Positions 57,071 to 64,000 of a stretch of DNA of 64,000 nucleotides are shown piece after piece. This DNA is from Hyphomicrobium sp. LHD-15 (GTDB lineage Bacteria > Pseudomonadota > Alphaproteobacteria > Rhizobiales > Hyphomicrobiaceae), in assembly GCF_031157355.1 (NCBI RefSeq), contig NZ_JAVIFT010000002.1:62001-126000 (forward strand), given 5' to 3'. How positions within the stretch are numbered: position 1 is the stretch's first letter; each line of letters begins with the position of its first letter. The notes beneath the pieces are model-generated. The model was not told the origin of the DNA, did not search any database, and saw only the letters and a program-made list of their open reading frames with translations. The translations under genes were made by a program, and so were the position numbers.

Positions 57071-57961
57071 ATGGCTTTGATCCGACCCCGACGCAGCGTC
57101 CTCTATATGCCCGGCGCCAACGAGCGCGCGCTGGAGAAAGCCAGGTCGCTGCCTGCGGATTCGCTCATCCTGGACCTCGAGGATTCGGTCGCGCCCGACG
57201 CCAAGGCGGACGCGCGCCAGAAAGTGGTCGAGGCGGTCAGGGAAGGCGGCTACGGCCGGCGCGAGATCGTCATTCGCCCGAACGCGCTCGAAACGGCTTG
57301 GGGCACCGCCGACATCCTGGCCGCGGCCTCGGCAGCGCCGGACGCGATCCTGGTGCCCAAGGTCCAGCATCCGGGCGACATCATCAGCGCCGCCAAAATC
57401 CTGAAATCCGTCAACGCGCCGGAAAAGACCAAGCTCTGGGCGATGATGGAGACGCCGCACGCGATCCTTCACGCCGCCGACATCGCCGCGGTCGGCGCGG
57501 ACCCTGAAAACCGGCTCGTCTGCCTCGTGATGGGCACCAACGACCTTCTGAAGGAGAGCCGGGCGCGCGCGCTCCACGACCGGTTCGCGGTGGTGCCGTG
57601 GCTCGCGCTCGCCGTCGTCGCGGCGCGCGGATACGGGCTCGACATCATCGACGGCGTCTACAACGATTTCCGGGACGAACCTGGGTTTCGCAACGAGTGC
57701 GAGCAGGGGCGCACGCTCGGCATGGACGGCAAGACGCTGATCCACCCGTCCCAGGTCGCACCCTGCAACGAGATTTTCTCGCCGTCCGACGAAGAGGTTG
57801 CGTGGTCGAAGACGATCATCCGGGCCTTCGACGAGCCGGAGAACGCCAACAAGGGCGTCATCACGGTAAACGGCAAGATGGTCGAGCGCCTTCACCTTGT
57901 ACAAGCCAAGCGGACGGTGGCGATCGCCAACTCGGTGAAGGAGATCGAGGACTGGTTCTAG
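57071..57961 (+). CDS. Malyl-CoA lyase / (3S)-malyl-CoA thioesterase family (CitE/HpcH)
   Basis: A 296-residue HpcH/HpaI-fold enzyme of the citrate-lyase-beta class. LYMPGANERALEKA, ILDLEDSV (E37, D38 metal ligands), VLVPKVQ, MMETP and GTNDLLKE are typical of CoA-ester lyases. It is adjacent to a mesaconyl-CoA hydratase gene, which points to the ethylmalonyl-CoA pathway: cleavage of beta-methylmalyl-CoA or hydrolysis of malyl-CoA (Mcl2). The short Mcl2-like N-terminus favours the latter. A third possibility, a stand-alone CitE, is less likely here. Confidence 0.85.
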   Translation: MALIRPRRSVLYMPGANERALEKARSLPADSLILDLEDSVAPDAKADARQKVVEAVREGGYGRREIVIRPNALETAWGTADILAAASAAPDAILVPKVQHPGDIISAAKILKSVNAPEKTKLWAMMETPHAILHAADIAAVGADPENRLVCLVMGTNDLLKESRARALHDRFAVVPWLALAVVAARGYGLDIIDGVYNDFRDEPGFRNECEQGRTLGMDGKTLIHPSQVAPCNEIFSPSDEEVAWSKTIIRAFDEPENANKGVITVNGKMVERLHLVQAKRTVAIANSVKEIEDWF

Positions 57962-58073
57962 GGCAAGGCTTCGGCTTCCCGCCCGCAGCCCGGCGCGAAA
58001 TGGCGCACTCGCGCTAAGCCGCCAAAAATGGCATAGGACGGCCCTGGGCTGAACTGGGAGACCGACGAGACCG

Positions 58074-59126
58074 ATGACCAAGACCAATCCCGGCAATTTC
58101 TTCGAAGACTATCGCGTCGGACAAATCCTGAACCACGCCACGCCGCGCACACTGAACGAAGGCGACGTCGGGATCTATCAGAGCCTCTACGGCCCGCGCT
58201 TTGCGGTTCAATCATCGGATGAATTCGCCCGCGCGATCGGCTACCCGCGCTCTCCGGTCGATGACCTGCTGCTGTTCCACGTGGTGTTCGGCAAGACCGT
58301 GCCCGACATCTCGCTCAACGCCATTGCCAACCTCGGCTATGCAGACGGGCGCTTCCTGAAGCCCGCCTATCCCGGCGATACGCTCACCACCGTCTCGGAG
58401 GTCATCGGCCTCAAGGAGAATTCCAACCGCGAGACCGGCACCGTCTACGTCCGCTCGACGGGCCGCAATCAGCGCGGCGAGGTCGTGCTCGAATACATTC
58501 GCTGGGTCATGGTGCGGAAGCGCGACAAGAACGCGCCGGCGCCGGAAGCCGTCGTGCCGAAGCTGCCCGACCGCGTCGATCCCAAGGACATCGGTGGCGC
58601 AGTGCCGCCGCTCGACACCAAGGCCTACAACTTCGACCTCGCCGGTGCGCCCTATCGCTGGGGTGATTACGAGGTTGGCGAGCGGATCGACCACGTCGAC
58701 GGCATGACACTGGAAGAAGCCGAGCACCAGATCGCGACCCGCCTCTACCAGAACACGGCCAAGGTTCATTTCAACCAACACACGGAATCGAAAGGCCGTT
58801 TCGGCAAGCGCATCGTCTATGGCGGCGTCACCATCTCGCTCGCCCGCGCGCTGTCGTTCAACGGCATGAACAACGCTTTCCATATCGCCGCGATCAACGG
58901 CGGGCGGCATGTGGCCCCCCTGTTCGCGGGCGACACCGTCTATTCTTGGTCGGAAGTTCTGGAAAAGGCAGAGCTTCCGGGCCGCACGGACGTCGGCGCG
59001 CTCAGGACACGGCTCATCGCCGTCAAGAACCAGGATGCGAGCAGCTTCCCGTTCAAGAAAGAAAGCGGCGAGTATGCCGATGGCGTGATCCTCGATCTCG
59101 ACATCTGGGTGCTCCTGCCGCGCTGA
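58074..59126 (+). CDS. mch: Mesaconyl-CoA hydratase (beta-methylmalyl-CoA dehydratase)
   Basis: A 350-residue double-hotdog (MaoC-like) enzyme that hydrates mesaconyl-CoA to beta-methylmalyl-CoA in the ethylmalonyl-CoA pathway. The N-terminal NFFEDYRVGQILNHATPRT and the second domain's WGDYEVGERIDHVDG, HFNQHTESKGRFGKRIVYGGV are diagnostic, with 350 residues as in Rhodobacter Mch. 112 bases separate it from the malyl-CoA lyase-like gene on the same strand. The spacing would allow either one operon or separate promoters. Confidence 0.92.
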   Translation: MTKTNPGNFFEDYRVGQILNHATPRTLNEGDVGIYQSLYGPRFAVQSSDEFARAIGYPRSPVDDLLLFHVVFGKTVPDISLNAIANLGYADGRFLKPAYPGDTLTTVSEVIGLKENSNRETGTVYVRSTGRNQRGEVVLEYIRWVMVRKRDKNAPAPEAVVPKLPDRVDPKDIGGAVPPLDTKAYNFDLAGAPYRWGDYEVGERIDHVDGMTLEEAEHQIATRLYQNTAKVHFNQHTESKGRFGKRIVYGGVTISLARALSFNGMNNAFHIAAINGGRHVAPLFAGDTVYSWSEVLEKAELPGRTDVGALRTRLIAVKNQDASSFPFKKESGEYADGVILDLDIWVLLPR

Positions 59127-59139
59127 TCTGCTTCTGTGT

Positions 59140-59170
59140 CGCCCCCGACCTTCGTCGGGGGCGGTTTTCT
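59140..59170 (+). terminator. Intrinsic terminator after mch
   Basis: CGCCCCCGAC (59140-59149) and GTCGGGGGCG (59154-59163) form a perfect 10-bp stem with loop CTTC, followed by GTTTTCTT. Confidence 0.9.
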
Positions 59171-59587
59171 TGCGAGGCCCTGCGCAAGAGTGCGGAAACT
59201 CCAGGTAACCGGTGCGCAGGCCAGAAAGACTGAGCCGAAGGCTCTTACCTGAGTCTGCAAATCATGATTGGAGTCCGCCGCTTGCGACGGCGACACGCAC
59301 CATTTGGCGAATTGCCCCGTCTGTTGCAGCGCGCTAATAATCATTTCAGGCCATCATTTCGTCAGAGTTTCCAATCCTGGCGGATGAGATCGGCTCTCGA
59401 GCTGAACTTTCGCGTTTTGTGTCCGCAAGGGGCCGCCTCGGCCTTCATGCACCCGGCCCCCGCGAGGGCCGTTCCATTGTGCAGCTAGGAATTTCGTTGG
59501 CGCATTTTCTTCGAAGACCCGGTCTTCAGCCCGGCCTGCTCCGGAGATTGGCCGCGTCGGAAAATGCTCTCGGGGGAATGAGAAAGA
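59171..59587. other. Leader region of the sdh operon
   Basis: About 417 bases before sdhC with no credible ORF. GGGGGAATGAG just before ATG 59588 supplies the ribosome site. No FNR-like box or distinct repeat was seen. Confidence 0.5.
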
Positions 59588-60013
59588 ATGGCTGACGCCA
59601 AAGCCAAGCGGGGAGGTGAAGCGGCTCGTCCGCTGTCGCCGCACCTGCAGATCTACAGCCCGTTGATCAACATGGTGATGTCGATCCTGCATCGCATCAC
59701 CGGGGCCGCGCTTTACTTCGGCACGCTGATCGTGGCGTGGGTGCTGGTCGCCGCGGCCAGCGGGCCGGCTCATTTCGACTTCGCCACCCAAGTGCTCGCG
59801 AGCTGGCCGGGCCAGATCGTTCTGTTCGGATACACCTGGGCACTGCTGCACCATCTCGTCGGCGGCATCCGCCATTTCATCTGGGATACGGGCCGCGGGT
59901 TCGATCTCGCCACCATCGACCTCCTGTCGTGGGGTTCGGCGGCGGTTTCTGCGGCCGCGACCATCCTGATCTGGGGCTATGTGCTTCTCTGCACCGGGAG
60001 CGTCGCGCCATGA
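59588..60013 (+). CDS. sdhC: Succinate dehydrogenase cytochrome b556 subunit
   Basis: 141-residue three-helix anchor of complex II. The start RPLSPHLQIYSP, then SILHRITG (quinone-site Ser and Arg) and WALLHHLVGGIRHFIWD with the heme-ligand histidine, are conserved. Its stop overlaps the sdhD start (ATGA). Confidence 0.96.
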   Translation: MADAKAKRGGEAARPLSPHLQIYSPLINMVMSILHRITGAALYFGTLIVAWVLVAAASGPAHFDFATQVLASWPGQIVLFGYTWALLHHLVGGIRHFIWDTGRGFDLATIDLLSWGSAAVSAAATILIWGYVLLCTGSVAP

Positions 60014-60390
60014 GCATGCGTACCCCCCTCAAGGACGTGCGTCGGCTCGGCTCTGCCAAGGAAGGCGCAGATCATTTCTGGACCCAGCGCACGACAGGCG
60101 CCGCCAATCTGGTGCTCTCGATTTTCGCGATCGCGCTCGCCGTCAACCTGATCGGCGCCGATCACGCCACGTTCAAGGCGACCATCGCCAATCCGCTGGT
60201 CGGGCTGCCGCTGCTGCTGTTCATCGTTTCGGCCGCGATCCATATGCGGCTCGGCATGCAAGTCATCATCGAAGACTACGTGCACGGCGAGGGCGCAAAA
60301 ATCGTTCTCCTGATGCTCAATACGTTCTTCGCAATCGCCATCGCGGCGGCGAGCGCGTTCTCCATTCTCAAGCTCTCCCTCGGAGGCTAA
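60010..60390 (+). CDS. sdhD: Succinate dehydrogenase hydrophobic membrane anchor subunit
   Basis: 126-residue three-helix protein; the family marker [17 protein letters not shown] precedes the first helix and [20 protein letters not shown] holds the heme/quinone residues. ATG 60010 overlaps sdhC; sdhA begins seven bases after its stop. Confidence 0.96.
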   Translation: MSMRTPLKDVRRLGSAKEGADHFWTQRTTGAANLVLSIFAIALAVNLIGADHATFKATIANPLVGLPLLLFIVSAAIHMRLGMQVIIEDYVHGEGAKIVLLMLNTFFAIAIAAASAFSILKLSLGG

Positions 60391-60397
60391 CGACACG

Positions 60398-62251
60398 ATG
60401 GCTGCCAAGACCAACGGGAAAGATCCGGCCTCTTCGCTCGGCGCGCCTGCCATCAACGGTCGCGCCTATCCGACGCAAGATCACACCTACGACGTCATCG
60501 TCGTAGGCGCGGGCGGCGCCGGATTGCGGGCAACGCTCGGAGCCGCCGAAGCCGGTCTCAAGACCGCCTGCATCACCAAGGTATTTCCCACGCGTTCGCA
60601 TACGGTCGCGGCGCAAGGTGGCGTCGCCGCCTCGCTCGGCAACATGGGCCCCGACAATTGGCGCTGGCACATGTACGACACCGTCAAGGGCTCCGACTGG
60701 CTCGGCGACCAGGACGCCATCGAATATCTCTGCCGGCATGCGCCGGACGCGGTGTACGAACTCGAGCACTACGGCGTACCGTTCTCGCGCACCGAAGACG
60801 GCAAGATCTACCAGCGTCCGTTCGGCGGCATGACCACCGAGTTCGGCGAAGGCCCACCGGCGCAGCGCACGTGCGCGGCCGCCGACCGCACGGGCCACGC
60901 GATGCTGCATACGCTCTACGGCCAGTCGCTCCGCCACTCGGCCGAGTTCTTCGTCGAATATTTCGCGCTCGACCTGCTGATGGACGAAGAGGGCGCTTGC
61001 CGCGGCGTGATCGCGCTCTCGATGGAAGACGGCAAGATCCACCGCTTCCGCGCCAAGCGCACGATCCTCGCGACCGGCGGCTATGGCCGCGCCTATTTCT
61101 CCTGCACGTCCGCACACACCTGCACCGGCGACGGCAATGCCATGGTGCTGCGCGCAGGTCTTCCGCTGCAGGACATGGAGTTCGTGCAGTTCCACCCGAC
61201 CGGCATCTACGGCGCGGGCGTTCTGATCACCGAAGGCGCGCGCGGCGAGGGCGGTTATCTCACCAACAGCCAGGGCGAGCGCTTCATGGAGCGCTATGCG
61301 CCCCATGCCAAGGATCTCGCTTCACGTGACGTGGTCTCGCGCTCGATGACGATCGAGATTCGTGAAGGGCGCGGCGTCGGCTCCGAGAAGGATCACATCT
61401 TCCTTCACCTCGACCATCTCGATCCCAAGATCCTGGCCGAGCGCCTGCCCGGCATCACGGAAAGCGCAAAGGTGTTCGCAGGCGTGGATCTCACGCGCCA
61501 GCCGATCCCGGTGATTCCGACCGTGCACTACAACATGGGCGGCATCCCGACCAACTATCACGGCGAGGTGCTGACGCTTCGCGGCGGCAACCCGGACACG
61601 ATCGTTCCGGGCCTGATGGCGATCGGCGAAGCGGCCTGCGTCTCGGTGCATGGCGCGAACCGTCTCGGTTCCAACTCGCTGATTGATCTCGTGGTGTTCG
61701 GACGCGCCGCAGCGTTGCGTTGTGCTGCTTCGATCGAAAAGGGCGCCTCGCAACCTGATTTCGTCAAGGGCGCCACCGAAGCCGCACTCGCTCGTCTCGA
61801 TCGCTATCGTTACGCCAAGGGCAGCCAGCCGACGTCCGCGCTGCGCCTTCGCATGCAGAAGGTCATGCAGGCCAACTGCGCCGTGTTCCGCGACGGCCCG
61901 GTGCTCAAGGAGGGCGTGCAGAAGATCTTCGAAATCTGGAAGTCCACGCAGGACATCGGCGTGACCGACCGCTCGCTGATCTGGAACTCGGACCTCATCG
62001 AAACGCTCGAATACGATAACCTGATCGCGCAGGCTGCGGTGACGGTGGTCGGGGCCGAGAACCGCAAGGAAAGCCGCGGTGCACACGCACGCGAGGATTA
62101 CCCGAACCGCGACGACGCGAACTGGATGCAGCATACGCTCGCGTTCGCCGACTACGCAAAGCAGTCCGTCAAGCTTGATTTCCGGCCGGTGCATACGCAC
62201 ACGCTGACAAACGAGATCAAGTACATCGAGCCCAAGGCGCGCGTTTACTGA
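60398..62251 (+). CDS. sdhA: Succinate dehydrogenase flavoprotein subunit
   Basis: 617 residues. FAD-binding [14 protein letters not shown] at 34-47, covalent-flavin histidine H68 in SHTVAAQGG, active-site Arg in the GGEGGYL-like and [12 protein letters not shown] regions, and capping-domain [12 protein letters not shown], all intact, with the C-terminal [12 protein letters not shown]. It oxidises succinate to fumarate. The usual next gene sdhB is not present downstream. An SdhAF4 homologue is encoded at 43818. Confidence 0.97.
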   Translation: MAAKTNGKDPASSLGAPAINGRAYPTQDHTYDVIVVGAGGAGLRATLGAAEAGLKTACITKVFPTRSHTVAAQGGVAASLGNMGPDNWRWHMYDTVKGSDWLGDQDAIEYLCRHAPDAVYELEHYGVPFSRTEDGKIYQRPFGGMTTEFGEGPPAQRTCAAADRTGHAMLHTLYGQSLRHSAEFFVEYFALDLLMDEEGACRGVIALSMEDGKIHRFRAKRTILATGGYGRAYFSCTSAHTCTGDGNAMVLRAGLPLQDMEFVQFHPTGIYGAGVLITEGARGEGGYLTNSQGERFMERYAPHAKDLASRDVVSRSMTIEIREGRGVGSEKDHIFLHLDHLDPKILAERLPGITESAKVFAGVDLTRQPIPVIPTVHYNMGGIPTNYHGEVLTLRGGNPDTIVPGLMAIGEAACVSVHGANRLGSNSLIDLVVFGRAAALRCAASIEKGASQPDFVKGATEAALARLDRYRYAKGSQPTSALRLRMQKVMQANCAVFRDGPVLKEGVQKIFEIWKSTQDIGVTDRSLIWNSDLIETLEYDNLIAQAAVTVVGAENRKESRGAHAREDYPNRDDANWMQHTLAFADYAKQSVKLDFRPVHTHTLTNEIKYIEPKARVY

Positions 62252-62316
62252 GGCTCGCGCGAGCCGTTATTGCGGGCACACAAGACTTGCGGCACGCGTT
62301 TCTGCGCCTCACCCTC

Positions 62317-62342
62317 TCCCTACTTGGGGGAGAGGGAAAACG
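62317..62342. terminator. Hairpin downstream of sdhA
   Basis: CCCTCTCCC pairs with GGGGAGAGGG around TACTTG, followed by AAAACG. It lacks a T-run on the plus strand; on the minus strand it faces the opposite direction. It sits about 65 bases past the sdhA stop, in a 224-base gap with no other feature. Confidence 0.5.
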
Positions 62343-62475
62343 CCGCCCCGTTCTCGCCAGACTGGCGTGCTCAAAAGCCTTCGCGCACAGAAATTCAGCA
62401 CTTGCCATAGGCCGGCCTCGCGTAAATGGTACGGCCTAACCGGCGGCGCATCGCCAAAACAGGGCACGCAGAGCA

Positions 62476-63075
62476 TTGGCTAAACCTCCCGTCCAAACAG
62501 CGCCAGAAGACGTCGACTCGCGGATCGCGCCGGATCCGTTTGCCGCTGTCCTGCCCGCCATTGCCGCGCTCGGCACGATCGCCTCGATCGCCACCATCAA
62601 TTGGGCCGCTCGGGAGCGGACGGCCGACAGGATGCGTCCCAAGCGCAAGGCGGTGACAGCGCTGCGCGAGCTCGAAACCTGCTGCCTTCACCTCACCGAG
62701 ATCTTCCGCCGCTTTCAGCGCAATCCGAAGCTTTTCTCAGGCGAAGGCGCACAGGGAGCTTCGCCACTGAAGTTCGGCGTGCATGGGCCGCGCGTCTCTC
62801 CGGATTCGGCGAAGCTCTACCAGCAGGCGATCAACGACGTGGCGTCGATGCTGGTGCTCGCCTCGCAGAGCGCTTTCGAGGTGATGTGCGCCATCGAGGA
62901 TGGGACGGTGGAGGCGCCCGAGACTATCTTCTTCGGCTTCGGCGAATGCCAGGATCTGCTCAACAAGCTGATCCAGAACCGGGCGACGCTGAAGGCTTCG
63001 GTCGATACCGGCACAGACGTGGCCGAGCGGCTCACCTCGCTCGTGCGCGAACTCAAGAAATACCGGACCGACTAG
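62476..63075 (+). CDS. Hypothetical protein with a possible membrane anchor
   Basis: 199 residues, not recognised. A hydrophobic stretch at about 22-44 (FAAVLPAIAALGTIASIATI) may anchor it; the rest is helical, with ETCCLHLTEIFRRFQ, SPDSAKLYQQAINDVASMLVLA and a Lys/Arg-rich end. Neither Cys pattern nor fold suggests SdhB (no ferredoxin-like clusters). The start is TTG 62476 with GCAGAGCA before it, a poor ribosome site. It converges with the PhoR-like gene. Could be a small conserved protein of one lineage. Confidence 0.6.
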   Translation: MAKPPVQTAPEDVDSRIAPDPFAAVLPAIAALGTIASIATINWAARERTADRMRPKRKAVTALRELETCCLHLTEIFRRFQRNPKLFSGEGAQGASPLKFGVHGPRVSPDSAKLYQQAINDVASMLVLASQSAFEVMCAIEDGTVEAPETIFFGFGECQDLLNKLIQNRATLKASVDTGTDVAERLTSLVRELKKYRTD

Positions 63076-63142
63076 GGGTCGATGGGTGTCTGAATGCCGG
63101 CCTCCGCCGGTATGACGAAGCCCCGCGCAGCGATTGCCGAAA

Positions 63143-64000
63143 TCAAGTGCGGGCGCTGCCGAGTTCGTCGAACAGGATCGAGAACGTCGAGCCCTTGCCG
63201 ACCACGCTCGAAATCCGAAGCTCGCCGCGGTGGCGGATCACGATGTGCTTTACGATCGCAAGTCCCAAGCCGGTGCCGCCCTTATCGCGGCTGGCGGACG
63301 CGTTGGCGCGATAGAACCGCTCGGTCAGGCGCGGCAAATGCTCGGGCGCAATACCGGGACCATCGTCGGCAACCGCGACGAGCACACGCGGGGACGGCGG
63401 TGAGCCGTCGAGCACGCGCGAGACGGCGATCTCGACGCGCCCTCCTTCGCGACCATACTTGATGGCGTTGTGGACGAGGTTCTGCAGAACCTGCACGATC
63501 TCGTCGCGGTCGGCGCGAATACGCACCGGTCCGTCGCTTTTGGTGACGATGACTTTGACCTTCGACGCGGCCGCGAGCGGCTCGAGCGCCTGGGCCACGT
63601 AGGCCGCAACCTCGTTGAGATCGAGGATGCCCCGCGGCGGCAAGTGCACGCGCATTTCAACCCGGCTCAACGACAGGAGATCGTCGATGAGGCGCGTCAT
63701 GCGATTGGCCTGGCTCGACATGATGCCGAGGAAACGCGCGCGCGCCTCGGGATCATCACGGGCCGGGCCCTGCAACGTTTCGACAAAGCCGCGGAGAGAC
63801 GCCAGCGGCGTGCGCAGCTCATGGCTGGCGTTAGCGATGAAGTCTGCGCGCATCTGAGCGAGCTTGTCCTGCTCGCTCAAATCGCGGAACGAAATCAAAA
63901 GCAGCGGCAGGTTCCGCCGGCCTTCGCGCCCGCCGAGACGGGAAACGGTCGCGGAGATGCGCCGCTCGACGGGGACGCGCTCGAACAGATCGACGACGAC
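63143..64000 (-). CDS. PhoR-like sensor histidine kinase (N-terminus outside window)
   Basis: The last 285 residues of a histidine kinase. The window edge reads an in-frame PAS-like end, then the H-box FIANASHELRTPLASLRGFVE, N-box NLVHNAIKYG, DDGPGIAPEHLPRLTERFYR and G-box GGTGLGLAIV. The start lies beyond 64000; a TTG at 63898 is only internal. PhoR is the phosphate-limitation sensor; the close similarity is in the kinase core, so the identity is likely but not proven. Confidence 0.88.
   Translation of the reverse strand, partial: VVVDLFERVPVERRISATVSRLGGREGRRNLPLLLISFRDLSEQDKLAQMRADFIANASHELRTPLASLRGFVETLQGPARDDPEARARFLGIMSSQANRMTRLIDDLLSLSRVEMRVHLPPRGILDLNEVAAYVAQALEPLAAASKVKVIVTKSDGPVRIRADRDEIVQVLQNLVHNAIKYGREGGRVEIAVSRVLDGSPPSPRVLVAVADDGPGIAPEHLPRLTERFYRANASASRDKGGTGLGLAIVKHIVIRHRGELRISSVVGKGSTFSILFDELGSART

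Overview
The window looks like chromosomal DNA of a GC-rich, methylotrophic or C2-oxidising alphaproteobacterium of the order Hyphomicrobiales, most plausibly Hyphomicrobium-like. The reasons are a PQQ alcohol dehydrogenase, a malyl-CoA lyase-family gene paired with mesaconyl-CoA hydratase (ethylmalonyl-CoA pathway), the alphaproteobacterial order hemC-hemD-mitofilin-hemY, the order purH-heparinase-like-rsmB-htpX, a phasin, and DUF2794, DUF1674 and DUF1223 proteins. The taxonomic call is an inference from gene content only. No prophage, transposase, CRISPR array or rRNA operon was seen; one tRNA is present.

Layout. 0-10 kb: the 5' part of an exaA-like quinoprotein alcohol dehydrogenase with a structured promoter region; a loose set of surface-glycan genes (three glycosyltransferases and an O-antigen ligase-like protein) with a methionine-salvage operon mtnB-mtnD-mtnC inside it; an orphan cysteine-rich membrane protein; a phasin. 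10-14 kb: an SDR oxidoreductase, then a run of very small genes (DUF883-like membrane anchor and unknowns) and tRNA-Thr(CGU). 14-25 kb: protein methyltransferase, EVE protein, gpsA and tsaD on the minus strand; diverging from them hemC-hemD-mitofilin-hemY and then acs behind an FNR/FixK-like box. 25-37 kb: M3 oligopeptidase, DUF2794, Bax-inhibitor-1 protein, the ybbP/ybbA/tesA divergent group, thpR, an MFS transporter, and a membrane-anchored glutamate-synthase-like protein. 37-46 kb: GNAT, purH, heparinase-like, rsmB, htpX, and divergently a DUF1674 (SdhAF4-like) gene, an extensin-like protein and a DUF1223 thioredoxin-fold protein. 46-57 kb: acnA, the cytochrome c maturation genes ccmABCDG, a beta-carbonic anhydrase facing a SulP anion transporter, nhaA and a pyridoxal kinase. 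57-64 kb: malyl-CoA lyase-like and mesaconyl-CoA hydratase genes, sdhC-sdhD-sdhA without sdhB, an unknown gene, and the 3' part of a PhoR-like sensor kinase.

How the parts fit. Alcohol oxidation in the periplasm (ExaA, needing PQQ and c-type cytochromes built by the heme and ccm genes) would feed acetate to Acs; acetyl-CoA is then assimilated through the ethylmalonyl-CoA pathway and oxidised by aconitase and succinate dehydrogenase. Most of the window is housekeeping. I did not find a convincing undescribed multi-gene system. The best leads are the missing sdhB, two matching FNR-like boxes (one in front of acs, one in a gene-free structured segment), the perfect palindromes at several promoters, the small-protein run at 11.3-13.1 kb, and the orphan cysteine-rich membrane protein.
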